Of a stretch of 33,450 nucleotides of DNA, positions 7,993-15,689 are shown piece by piece. Source of the stretch: a virus. Position 1 is the first letter of the stretch. Every line of letters begins with the position of its first letter. The translations under genes were made by a program, and so were the position numbers. The stretch covers positions 1 through 33,450 of the IMG/VR virus record IMGVR_UViG_3300021963_000402. One strand, given 5' to 3'. Below the pieces are notes generated by a model, which saw only the letters and a list, made by a program, of their open reading frames with translations, did no database searches and was not told the DNA's origin.

Positions 7993-8446
7993 TAAAATCT
8001 ACACAGAACACTCTTTAGATAATTGTCCAGACAAGAAGCAATTCAAATTAGATGTTGTATATTTAAGAATGTCTAAAGAATGGGCAACAAATTCTAAATG
8101 CAAAAGAAGTCAAGTAGGATGTTTGGTTGTCAAGAATAAAACAATTATTTCCGATGGCTACAATGGAACTCCTACCGGATTTCCTAATGAATGTGAAGAT
8201 TGTAACAACAACACTTTAGATTATGTTCTGCACGCAGAGGCAAATGCTATAACAAAATTAGCAAAGAATACTGTAAGTGCTTTCGAGAGTACGATGTATG
8301 TTACGTTATCTCCGTGTTACGATTGTGCTAAACTTATAATTCAATCCGGAATCAAAAGAATGGTATTTTCTGAATTTTACAGAGATACCTCATCTTTAGA
8401 TTTGCTCAACCAAGCAGGGATTGAAATTATTTATATTCACTTATAA
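7982..8446 (+). CDS. Deoxycytidylate (dCMP) deaminase
   Basis: Converts dCMP to dUMP, feeding dTMP synthesis during phage replication in the cytoplasm. The product shows the zinc-dependent cytidine/dCMP deaminase signature: HAE at residues 84-86 (zinc histidine and proton-shuttle glutamate) and PCYDC at 111-115 (two zinc cysteines). It also has the family segments CKRSQVGCLVV (40-50) and ISDGYNGTPTGFPNEC (56-71). Length (154) is normal for single-domain dCMP deaminases; T4 Cd is about 190. The start is TTG at 7982, giving MENNKIYTEH; the next ATG (codon 30) would remove the conserved first helix (FKLDVVYLRM). It overlaps the upstream gene by 11 bases and precedes a sigma factor gene by 18 bases. 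Confidence 0.9.
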   Translation: MENNKIYTEHSLDNCPDKKQFKLDVVYLRMSKEWATNSKCKRSQVGCLVVKNKTIISDGYNGTPTGFPNECEDCNNNTLDYVLHAEANAITKLAKNTVSAFESTMYVTLSPCYDCAKLIIQSGIKRMVFSEFYRDTSSLDLLNQAGIEIIYIHL

Positions 8447-8464
8447 CCCAAAACCTATTACGAA

Positions 8465-9088
8465 ATGGCAAAAAGCATCCAAGAACTAGCAGAAAAATTT
8501 TTACAGACCACTCAGGAAAAAGATTTTAAGTCTTTGTATGATAGGATTAAGCCTGGACTTTTGAACCACTGTAAATCAATTCTAATTGATGAAGAGGTTG
8601 CTCAGGATGCTGTTTCGAAAACATTTGAAAAGATCTGGGTAAAGGTTGCTCAGTATGATCCTGCAAGGGGAAATTTTTCAACATGGGCTTATAATATAGC
8701 AAGAAACGAATCTCTTTTAATAAAGAAGAACTCTAAAAAATTTACACCTCTTGTTTACGAATCCATCGAATTAGACGGGAAGGATCATGATGAATTTATT
8801 CCCCTTTCGGATATTACACCGGAAGATATATTCAGTGAACCTGATTGGGAATTGAAAAACTCGGAAGGTGGATTCGATGATCTTTACGAAGAAGTTGTGG
8901 AAAAAATGAAAAATCTTCCCTCTATCTATAAAGATATTTTAATCGATCGAGAACTTCACAAGATGAAGTATCAGGATATCGCTGATAAATATAGTATGAA
9001 AAAAAGAGCGGTTGCAACTAGAATCAGAAGAGCCCGCATTAAAATAAGGGAAATGTTTCCAGGAATTAAATTAAACTTCATCGATTAA
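8465..9088 (+). CDS. RNA polymerase sigma-70 family factor (ECF-like)
   Basis: Likely redirects host RNA polymerase to phage promoters. Region 2 spans about residues 20-95 and contains ILIDEEVAQDAVSKTFEKIW and YDPARGNFSTWAYNIARNE, the region 2.2-2.4 pattern of ECF sigmas. Region 4 spans about 145-197 and contains LPSIYKDILIDRELHKMKY followed by a helix-turn-helix (YQDIADKYSMKKRAVATRI). An acidic linker (98-140) separates them. Regions 1 and 3 are absent, as in ECF factors. It lies in the block behind the TAnnTTTG promoter, so it could be made early and act on middle or late promoters such as the GATATATA boxes. A second, gp55-like sigma is encoded at 21870. Cellular ECF origin with later capture is possible. 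Confidence 0.88.
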   Translation: MAKSIQELAEKFLQTTQEKDFKSLYDRIKPGLLNHCKSILIDEEVAQDAVSKTFEKIWVKVAQYDPARGNFSTWAYNIARNESLLIKKNSKKFTPLVYESIELDGKDHDEFIPLSDITPEDIFSEPDWELKNSEGGFDDLYEEVVEKMKNLPSIYKDILIDRELHKMKYQDIADKYSMKKRAVATRIRRARIKIREMFPGIKLNFID

Positions 9089-9089
9089 T

Positions 9090-9560
9090 ATGAAATACTT
9101 TTTATCTAGCATTTTCAAAATCTTTGGTGTCATCAAAGATATCAGAAACTATTTTTATTTAAGAAGAATAGTAAAGAGAGAAAGCATGAACTCTCCAATT
9201 TGGTCTAAGAATAATTTAAGAGTAGACTGGATAGGCAGAATTTATACGGTTGTTAACTTACCTCCAGAGGTAACCATGTCTCCAGATCTTCCAAGAGAGT
9301 TATGGCCAGCTTATCTAATCGAGCAAAGCAAGAGCATAAATGAATATCTTACGTCTCTAAATCTACATGAAATAATTATTCCGGAATATAAAGAAATTCC
9401 AGAAACTACTTCCTACTTATTAATCTATTATCCTTATCTAAGAAGCTTAAGCTGGTGGTGGGTTTTTTCCAGAACAATTTTTTGGACTTTAGTTTTTTAT
9501 ATAGAAAATAAAACACAGTGGTTCTCTACAGTCTATCACTGGATAATATCACACACATAA
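9090..9560 (+). CDS. Unknown protein with C-terminal membrane-like segment
   Basis: No family recognised. The 156-residue product has a basic, hydrophobic N-terminus (MKYFLSSIFKIFGVIKDIRN). A conserved-looking core follows (SPIWSKNNLRVDWIGRIYTV then NLPPEVTMSPDLPRELWPAY), with a Trp/aromatic-rich stretch at about 120-140 (LSWWWVFSRTIFWTLVFYIE) that could be a membrane anchor. Its ATG is 1 base after the sigma gene stop, so the two are co-translated. The next gene probably begins at TTG 9563, just 2 bases after this stop. The core may be a small virion or membrane-associated domain, but nothing in the sequence fixes a role. Confidence 0.7.
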   Translation: MKYFLSSIFKIFGVIKDIRNYFYLRRIVKRESMNSPIWSKNNLRVDWIGRIYTVVNLPPEVTMSPDLPRELWPAYLIEQSKSINEYLTSLNLHEIIIPEYKEIPETTSYLLIYYPYLRSLSWWWVFSRTIFWTLVFYIENKTQWFSTVYHWIISHT

Positions 9561-9562
9561 AT

Positions 9563-10309
9563 TTGGAAAATACAAATATAGAGAGAAAAAGCTATCCTTG
9601 GGGAAGAGCTTACGAGGTTATTAGAGAACATCAGACAAAATTAGTTTTACCTTCCGTTACAACTGTTTTAAAGCTCATTACGGAGCCTAAATTCAAACAC
9701 TTAAGAGAAAAGTTCGGCGAAGAAAAGTGGCAGCAGATATTAGATAAAGCATCTTTTAGAGGAACTGTTATGCACAGTATGCTGGAACACTTCCTTTTAG
9801 AATATGCAGATTCAAGATCAGTTGATAACAGTCTAGAGGTTGCTCAAAAAATCGCTAAAGAGGAGGAGGATAAGAATCCAGGAAAACTGGATCTGATAAA
9901 AAAGGGAAGGGATCTTTTCTGGAATTTTTATCATGAAGAATTTTGGAAGGACATCAAATGTGTTTTACATAATGAGCTTTTTCTTTGGACGGATTTTAGA
10001 GGTGGATGGGCAGGAGCAACGGATTTTATCTTTGAGGATTTTTCAGGAAATCATGTCATTATAGATTTTAAGTCCGCAAGTTCTCCTAAGGACGAAGATG
10101 ATATCCTTTCATACAAATGTCAAATATCTGCTTACATGTTTGCTTATGCTGAAAGATATGGGGTAATCCCAGATAGGGGTGAAATTTGGATCTCGAATGA
10201 AAAAGGTTCAGAGATTCAAAGATTCACGGTTACTAAGGAAGAATTCAAGACCTACCTCAGAAAATTTTTAGATCTATTAGGTCAATTCCGTGAAATCCAT
10301 GGCATATAA
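9563..10309 (+). CDS. PD-(D/E)XK nuclease, RecB/Cas4-type
   Basis: Likely a DNA exonuclease or recombination nuclease. Counting from TTG 9563 (248 residues), the family motifs appear in order: GTVMH (67-71, the Gly-Thr-x-x-His motif), GATD (151-154, metal-binding Asp), DFKSAS (168-173, the D-x-K active-site strand) and QISAY (187-191, the Q-x-x-x-Y motif typical of RecB-like nucleases). There is no CxxC cluster as in Cas4 proteins with iron-sulphur centres. I prefer TTG 9563, directly after the upstream stop, over an upstream GTG at 9518 that would overlap the previous gene by 43 bases; both keep all motifs. Placement with dCMP deaminase and a sigma factor fits DNA metabolism or host DNA degradation. 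Confidence 0.82.
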   Translation: MENTNIERKSYPWGRAYEVIREHQTKLVLPSVTTVLKLITEPKFKHLREKFGEEKWQQILDKASFRGTVMHSMLEHFLLEYADSRSVDNSLEVAQKIAKEEEDKNPGKLDLIKKGRDLFWNFYHEEFWKDIKCVLHNELFLWTDFRGGWAGATDFIFEDFSGNHVIIDFKSASSPKDEDDILSYKCQISAYMFAYAERYGVIPDRGEIWISNEKGSEIQRFTVTKEEFKTYLRKFLDLLGQFREIHGI

Positions 10310-10357
10310 ATGAAACTTAAACCCTTTTCGATCTAAAATTCAATATAAAATTAAAAT

Positions 10358-10807
10358 ATGGCAGAAAAATTAAATGAAGTAACAGTAGACGAAGCTAAAG
10401 TTGCTAATCTTCAGAAGAAAGTATCGGAAAAAGCTGCAGAGCTTTCCGGGAAATCATACGGGGTGTCAATGTCAGCTAAGGATTTAGGCGTTTACTCTGA
10501 TGTAATTCAAGGCATTGAGTGGAGAGGTAAAGAGGCATTAGGTATTTTAGAAATTACCAAAAAAATTGAGGAAATACAAAAAGAGGGGATTAAAAGCGAT
10601 GTAGTTTTTATGAATGCTTTGGAAATTGAGGCAACCCACTATTTTTTAAATAAATTCACAGGTAAGGGCGAAGAACTAGCTAAGGATTTTATTAAAATCT
10701 TTAAATCATTTGAGCAATCCTTGAATAACATTAGTCAAGACAATAAAGAATTGGACGATCTAAGAAAAGATTTAGCAGCTGCCCAACAAGGCATAGAAGC
10801 TGTCTAG
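10358..10807 (+). CDS. Unknown helical protein
   Basis: Not recognised. The 149-residue product is Lys/Glu/Ala-rich and almost wholly helical. There is a coiled-coil-like start (VDEAKVANLQKKVSEKAAEL), a middle segment with ordered character (SMSAKDLGVYSDVIQGIEWR), and a C-terminal coiled coil (QDNKELDDLRKDLAAAQQG). No cysteines, signal or membrane segment. A TATAAAATTAAAAT stretch precedes the ATG, and a strong terminator follows its stop by about 30 bases, so it ends its unit. It could be a virion or assembly factor; the sequence alone does not say. Confidence 0.7.
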   Translation: MAEKLNEVTVDEAKVANLQKKVSEKAAELSGKSYGVSMSAKDLGVYSDVIQGIEWRGKEALGILEITKKIEEIQKEGIKSDVVFMNALEIEATHYFLNKFTGKGEELAKDFIKIFKSFEQSLNNISQDNKELDDLRKDLAAAQQGIEAV

Positions 10808-10838
10808 GACGTTTTTGCCGGTTTTGTACATATATAAT

Positions 10839-10868
10839 GGCTCGCTTAATTAAGCGGGCCTTTTTTTG
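10839..10868 (+). terminator. Rho-independent terminator
   Basis: GGCTCGCTTAA (10839-10849) pairs with TTAAGCGGGCC (10850-10860) with one G-T wobble, followed by seven Ts (10861-10867). It separates the dCMP deaminase-sigma-nuclease block from the membrane protein gene at 10902. Confidence 0.9.
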
Positions 10869-10870
10869 TG

Positions 10871-10878
10871 GATATATA
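10871..10878 (+). promoter_or_regulatory. Putative late promoter box (GATATATA)
   Basis: GATATATACAAAATAAAG begins 3 bases after the T-tract of the terminator and the 8-base box ends 23 bases before the ATG at 10902. A promoter directly behind a terminator is a sensible arrangement and this is the best-placed copy of the motif. Confidence 0.5.
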
Positions 10879-10901
10879 CAAAATAAAGTAAAAATAGAAA
10901 A

Positions 10902-12314
10902 ATGAAAAACAACAAACTTTTCCCTTACTTGGTTGCATTGTCAGCCGTGAGTATTTCATTTTCTGCTGCTTTCTATTCTATTTTTGGAATAGGAAAGATG
11001 TTTGCTGGGGCTTCCACTAACGTAATGGTAATGGCGGCTAGTTTAGAATTTGCAAAATTAGTTATTGCCTCATTCTTATATAGATTCTGGGACGATGTTA
11101 ACAAGGTACTTAGAGTATATCTAACAATTGCCTGTTTTGTCCTAATCGTTATCACTTCAGCTGGTATTTATGGATTTTTGTCTTCCGCATATCAGGAAAC
11201 AGCAAATAAGGTAGAAAACGTTGATAAAAATACTGCTGTAATTGTTAAAAAGAAAGAAATGATTCAAAGACAATTGGATCAAGCAGAAAAACAATTAGAT
11301 CTAAAAAGTAATAGACAAAACACCCTGTCTGACATGAGAAACAGACAGCAATCAAATGCAGATAACCTAATTTCTCAGAACAAATCGGTTTCTTCCGTTA
11401 GATCTCAAATGAATCAGCTGAGTAAGGAAAGCTCAGTATTAGATCAGGACATCAAGGTTTTGCAAGATACAATTGCCTCAAAAACACAGCAAATCGGGGA
11501 TTTGGACACAGAGATCTTAAACCTTTCTACTAACAAGGATTTAGCTGCCGAGGTTGGTCCTTTAAAATATATTGCTAAGCTAACGGGTAAAACCCTAGAT
11601 CAGGTTGTAAACTGGTTTATAATAGCGCTAATGCTAGTTTTTGATCCTTTAGCAATTGCTCTTGTAATTGCTGCTAATTTTATTTTTAGTAAGGTTCAGG
11701 AAGAAAATCAAAAAGAGGAGAAGAAAGAAGATAAAGAAAAAGAAGATCCCCAAGAAGGTGAAAATGAGAATTTTTCCATTGTGTCAAAAATCAAAAATAT
11801 TTTCAAAAAACAAGAGCCTGAAGGATTAGACATTGTTTTTAAAATTCCAGATCCAATAGTAGAGAAAGAAGTAATTGAAGATGTTATTGAAGAGGAGACA
11901 AAACAGGATTCTCCTAAGGATTTCATTATTGGGGTTACACCAGTTCTTGATGTTAAAGAAGACGAAACCCTACCAGAGGAAGATATCACTTCTCCTATCG
12001 AAATTTTAGAAGAATCTGAGAAATCTATTGCTGATGAAGAAATTGTAAATGATAATCAGGAGGAAGAAATCAAAGACATAATTATAGAATCAGAAATTCA
12101 GAAAGAAGGTTCTGAAGATGATTTAGGAGATTTAGAAGAATACCCCGAAGAAGATTCGGAAGGGGATTCAGAAGAAGATAAAGATGAAGGAGAATTTGGT
12201 GGCTATAAACTAGGAAACGTTTATAAGAAAAAACCAAAAAGTCTTAAAGAAGCTGATCCCAAAAATGTTCCACCAGAACTATTGATTACTAAAGGGGATC
12301 CAACAAGATTATAA
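10902..12314 (+). CDS. Multi-pass membrane protein with central coiled coil and long acidic tail
   Basis: Not assigned to a known function. The 470-residue product has three N-terminal hydrophobic helices (about 8-30, 38-60 and 70-94; for example YLTIACFVLIVITSAGIYGF). A coiled coil of about 100 residues (105-210, rich in Gln, Ser and Lys) follows, then a fourth membrane segment (236-262, NWFIIALMLVFDPLAIALVI). The 200-residue C-terminal tail is Glu/Asp-rich (many EE, ED and DE pairs) and ends PPELLITKGDPTRL. With an even number of helices the tail and N-terminus would be on the same side, and the coiled coil on the other. It has its own terminator and promoter box upstream and is 8 bases from the adhesin block. 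Remodelling of the host envelope, exclusion or lysis control are all possible guesses. Confidence 0.75.
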   Translation: MKNNKLFPYLVALSAVSISFSAAFYSIFGIGKMFAGASTNVMVMAASLEFAKLVIASFLYRFWDDVNKVLRVYLTIACFVLIVITSAGIYGFLSSAYQETANKVENVDKNTAVIVKKKEMIQRQLDQAEKQLDLKSNRQNTLSDMRNRQQSNADNLISQNKSVSSVRSQMNQLSKESSVLDQDIKVLQDTIASKTQQIGDLDTEILNLSTNKDLAAEVGPLKYIAKLTGKTLDQVVNWFIIALMLVFDPLAIALVIAANFIFSKVQEENQKEEKKEDKEKEDPQEGENENFSIVSKIKNIFKKQEPEGLDIVFKIPDPIVEKEVIEDVIEEETKQDSPKDFIIGVTPVLDVKEDETLPEEDITSPIEILEESEKSIADEEIVNDNQEEEIKDIIIESEIQKEGSEDDLGDLEEYPEEDSEGDSEEDKDEGEFGGYKLGNVYKKKPKSLKEADPKNVPPELLITKGDPTRL

Positions 12315-12322
12315 AAGATAAG

Positions 12323-12916
12323 ATGCCAAATATACTTTCAACCGACTCTAGATATGTTAAATACATAGACTGTAATCCAGAAAAACAAAAGAAAATTGTT
12401 TTTGAAGGTTCCTTTATGAAAATAATAATGGGATCGCAAGTGTTATATTCGACTGACATGTCTGGGGTTTTTCATCCGGCGTCTATTAATGGCGGAAATT
12501 TTAAAAAACGCATATACATCCAAGGGGAAAGTTCATACAATCTTTATGGAGGTAATATCGCTCAGGATCAGGGAGAAGTTTCTTTAATCATAGTCAAGGT
12601 CAAATATGATAAATCACTTCTCGATTCTGAAAAATTAATTTATTGGGAATATAAAGGAAACCTATTTCCTTTAAAAAATATTTTGTTTTTGAGCGGAAAG
12701 ACATTAGATCATATTAAACATCATGGATGGGATTTAGAACCATATAATGTTGTGGGGGATACAGTTTCTCCGGGAATTACTTCACCAGTAGTAGATCCAC
12801 TATTTTCACCAGTTTTAAGTCCGCAACCAACATCTCCAGATTTATTACTGGGTGGAATTGTTTTCAGAAACACAACACTGAAAGAAGTGGAATTAGAAAT
12901 ATTAGTAATTAATTAA
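12323..12916 (+). CDS. Fibre-associated structural protein A (paralog of next gene)
   Basis: Unrecognised family. The 197-residue product is beta-rich. It shares an architecture with the following gene: a strand pair before a GEVSLIIVKVKYDKSLLDSE segment (compare GEIKFFMAKVEYSS downstream), then WEYKGNLFPLKNI (compare IYEGKTYPIGEI), a Pro-rich loop, and a closing GGIVFRNTTLKEVELEIL (compare GGIVLHNPHAYQVTVKVL). This indicates an ancient duplication. It has no collagen repeats. Its stop overlaps the next ATG (TAATG). Situated at the head of the adhesin block, it may connect fibres to the baseplate; that is inference. Confidence 0.7.
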   Translation: MPNILSTDSRYVKYIDCNPEKQKKIVFEGSFMKIIMGSQVLYSTDMSGVFHPASINGGNFKKRIYIQGESSYNLYGGNIAQDQGEVSLIIVKVKYDKSLLDSEKLIYWEYKGNLFPLKNILFLSGKTLDHIKHHGWDLEPYNVVGDTVSPGITSPVVDPLFSPVLSPQPTSPDLLLGGIVFRNTTLKEVELEILVIN

Positions 12917-13554
12917 TGGCAACAAAACCCTTGATATGTAAAGCAGACTTAGCAAATACCTTAATCGAAGGAGGACATTTCGATCGCTGCACTTTTGTTG
13001 TTACAAAGGATTCTTCTATTCTGAATTCATTCAATCTTTGCGATTTTTCACTGGACATAGACGATTTCTTTTCTCAGAGTTTAACCCTTAATGGTGGAAG
13101 TGCTTTTTTATTAGACGATGCAGGACTTACTAATTCCTTCGGAGAGATTAAATTTTTCATGGCAAAAGTTGAATATTCATCATCTTTTACCAAAGATAGC
13201 GACAAATATATTAATCTAATTTACGAAGGAAAAACATATCCAATCGGAGAAATAAATATCTGGACAGGACAGCCCGGAAATTCAGCAGGAATGGGAATAG
13301 CAGCCAAGCCAAAAGAAACTAATACCAGCCCATTATATGAACAGGGAGGAATCGTTCTTCACAATCCGCATGCTTATCAAGTAACAGTAAAAGTATTAAT
13401 CGCATCCGGCGGTGCATATGGTTCTGCAGGAACAGGAACTAGTGGAACATCCGGATATTCTAGCACTTCTGGTACTTCAGGAACATCAGGAAATACACCA
13501 TTGCCTGCAGATTACTTTGGAACAAGTGGAACTCTAATAACAATACCTACATAA
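12916..13554 (+). CDS. Fibre-associated structural protein B with short collagen-like tail
   Basis: A paralog of the preceding gene (shared GE-x6-KV-x-Y, YEGK-x-YPIGEI and GGIVxxN blocks). The 212-residue product adds a C-terminal run of Gly-Thr-Ser-Gly repeats (about residues 170-193) and ends ADYFGTSGTLITIPT. The short repeat could pair with or nucleate the long collagen-like fibre encoded 2 bases downstream. The start is fixed by the TAATG overlap. Domain function is unknown; virion fibre attachment is the best guess from context. Confidence 0.7.
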   Translation: MATKPLICKADLANTLIEGGHFDRCTFVVTKDSSILNSFNLCDFSLDIDDFFSQSLTLNGGSAFLLDDAGLTNSFGEIKFFMAKVEYSSSFTKDSDKYINLIYEGKTYPIGEINIWTGQPGNSAGMGIAAKPKETNTSPLYEQGGIVLHNPHAYQVTVKVLIASGGAYGSAGTGTSGTSGYSSTSGTSGTSGNTPLPADYFGTSGTLITIPT

Positions 13555-13556
13555 AG

Positions 13557-15686
13557 ATGCCTTATTCTAATATCACATTAACAACCGATCCTAATTTAGC
13601 ATTTGAACAATATGATTTTATTCAAATAGTTCATGATGAGAATAATTATATCATAGGAAGAGTAGTTAGCTATGATAAGACTACAGGAGGATTAGTTTTT
13701 ACCCCAATAAAATTCGAAGGATCTGGAAGTTTTAGCACATGGCAAATATCATTAACAGGAGATCCAGGGGAATCAGGTACAAGTGGAATCGGAATAAATG
13801 GAACTTCAGGAACATCAGGATCTAATGCAAACATTGGAGAGATTTTTGAATCTGGAGGACCACATCAAATAGTTTTATTTACAGAAGATAGCCCGCATAT
13901 ATTAAAAGGAGATTCTAATTTTACATTTGATGGACGCACATTATCAATAGATTCTCAAGAATATAGCACAGGAGAAAATCCTGTTTATAGAATAGTTTAT
14001 CATGATGACGGAACTTCAGGAACTGCAGGTATAGTTGTTAGAGGGCCAGTTCCCGGACAGCCATATGATGGAATTATAGAAAATAGGGTTCCACACGACT
14101 ATCAACACCAATTTGTTGTAGGAGATAGCAATATAGCTCATATCGATTCTCAAGGATTACACATACAACAGGCTTTGATATCAGACGACGGGACGTATTT
14201 TCAATATTTAGAACAGGACAATTCCACTGATAAATTTTTGGTTTGGAATCAAGGTACTAGCGGGGGGTTTACAGGTAAAGTTGGGTGGACAACCTCCGGA
14301 GCTTCTGGATCTTCTGGATCTTCTGGATCTTCGGGAACATCAGGTGAAACTGGTACTTCTGGATCTTCCGGAACCTCTGGTGAATCCGGTACTTCAGGAA
14401 CATCTGGTGAAACTGGAGCTTCTGGTACTTCTGGTACTTCTGGTGAAACTGGTGCTTCTGGTGCTTCTGGTACTTCTGGAACATCTGGTGAAACTGGAGC
14501 TTCTGGTACTTCTGGTACTTCTGGTACTTCTGGTGAAACTGGTGCTTCTGGTACTTCTGGTACTTCTGGTGAAACTGGTGCTTCTGGTACTTCTGGTACT
14601 TCAGGACCTGGGTTTGTGTGGCAGGGGGCATGGCAAGAAATACCAGCAACTTATGTTGGTGGGCAAGATATTGTTTCATATGGAGGCGGATCATACATTA
14701 AAATAGGGGACGGTAATTCTGGAAGTGCTCCACCGGATGATCCTGTAAGATGGGGAATTATTTCCAATCCCGGTATCACTGGAGCTACTGGACCTGCTGG
14801 AACTGCTGGGGAATCCGGTACTTCTGGCACCTCTGGTCAAACAGGTACTTCGGGTACTTCAGGTGAATCTGGGGATGTTTTCAATTGGTTAGGAGGATGG
14901 ACAGAAAGTGGGGGTTTAAGTACTACCCCTTATGGGTTAAATGATGTTGTTTATTATCAAGGCAGAAGTTATATTGCAATAGCAAATACGATAACCATAG
15001 GATCGGTAGCTCCTGATATAAGCGGGGATTGGGATACTATGGCATCTGATGGATCATCAGGAACATCTGGTCAAAGTGGAACGTCGGGAACATCAGGTCA
15101 AAATGGTTCTTCTGGTACTTCTGGTCAAAACGGAACGTCTGGAACATCGGGTCAAAGTGGAACTTCAGGAACATCGGGAAGTTCTGGATCTTCTGGATCT
15201 ACAGGTACATCAGGATCTTCCGGAACGTCTGGAACTAGTGGATCATCAGGTACCTCTGGTACTTCTGGTACATCCGGAACAACAGGAACATCAGGAAGTT
15301 CTGGATCAACTGGATCTTCTGGATCAACGGGTACTTCAGGAACATCTTTTGCTAGTCCATATAGTGGAAATTTGCAAATAACCGGACAGGCGTGGATAAC
15401 TTCTTATACATCATCATCATCAACAATAAATTGGAATAATGGTAACGTTCAATTTCACACATTAACAAGTAGTACAACTTTCACATTCAGTAACGGAAAT
15501 GCTGGATCTACTTATATTTTAGTAGTCAAACAAGCAGCAGCAGGCGGATACACAATAACTTGGCCAGCATCAGTTGCTTGGACATCATCTCCGACAATGA
15601 CATCCACAGCAAATAAGTATGATGTGTATACTTTCGTATTTGTTGATAGCAAATATTTTGGATCATACCTACAAAACTTTACTTAA
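13557..15686 (+). CDS. Collagen-like tail fibre/adhesin 1
   Basis: A 709-residue fibre protein. The N-terminal 240 residues hold beta-rich attachment domains and two short GTSG patches. Long Gly-x-y collagen-like stretches ([13 protein letters not shown] type) follow at 14298-14609, 14772-14874 and 15051-15348, which should form trimeric shafts. Between them lie two similar small domains ([11 protein letters not shown]...[12 protein letters not shown]...PVRWGII and [10 protein letters not shown]...[12 protein letters not shown]...GDWDTM). Their W-G-x-W, Y-x-x-GD/ND-x-V, SYI and W pattern resembles carbohydrate-binding modules of the CBM5/12 type. The C-terminal ~115 residues form a beta domain ([12 protein letters not shown]...SYLQNFT) homologous to the end of the fibre at 17233. 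Role: binding host surface glycans. Domain assignments are from pattern recognition. Confidence 0.85.
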   Translation: MPYSNITLTTDPNLAFEQYDFIQIVHDENNYIIGRVVSYDKTTGGLVFTPIKFEGSGSFSTWQISLTGDPGESGTSGIGINGTSGTSGSNANIGEIFESGGPHQIVLFTEDSPHILKGDSNFTFDGRTLSIDSQEYSTGENPVYRIVYHDDGTSGTAGIVVRGPVPGQPYDGIIENRVPHDYQHQFVVGDSNIAHIDSQGLHIQQALISDDGTYFQYLEQDNSTDKFLVWNQGTSGGFTGKVGWTTSGASGSSGSSGSSGTSGETGTSGSSGTSGESGTSGTSGETGASGTSGTSGETGASGASGTSGTSGETGASGTSGTSGTSGETGASGTSGTSGETGASGTSGTSGPGFVWQGAWQEIPATYVGGQDIVSYGGGSYIKIGDGNSGSAPPDDPVRWGIISNPGITGATGPAGTAGESGTSGTSGQTGTSGTSGESGDVFNWLGGWTESGGLSTTPYGLNDVVYYQGRSYIAIANTITIGSVAPDISGDWDTMASDGSSGTSGQSGTSGTSGQNGSSGTSGQNGTSGTSGQSGTSGTSGSSGSSGSTGTSGSSGTSGTSGSSGTSGTSGTSGTTGTSGSSGSTGSSGSTGTSGTSFASPYSGNLQITGQAWITSYTSSSSTINWNNGNVQFHTLTSSTTFTFSNGNAGSTYILVVKQAAAGGYTITWPASVAWTSSPTMTSTANKYDVYTFVFVDSKYFGSYLQNFT
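14298..14609 (+). repeat. Collagen-like repeat tract in fibre 1
   Basis: Tandem 9-base units encoding Gly-Thr-Ser, Gly-Ala-Ser and Gly-Glu-Thr. Many units share the DNA form GGTACTTCTGGTACTTCTGG, so slippage or recombination within the tract is likely to change its length. Confidence 0.85.
15051..15348 (+). repeat. Second long collagen-like tract in fibre 1
   Basis: Gly-Thr-Ser, Gly-Gln-Ser, Gly-Gln-Asn and Gly-Ser-Ser triplets, about 99 residues with a Gly every third position. It leads straight into the C-terminal beta domain. Confidence 0.85.
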
Positions 15687-15689
15687 TAC

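Noticed and set aside
9518-9562. Upstream GTG start for the RecB-like nuclease
   Set aside because: It would overlap the preceding gene by 43 bases; TTG 9563 sits just after the previous stop, in line with other genes. Not fully excluded.
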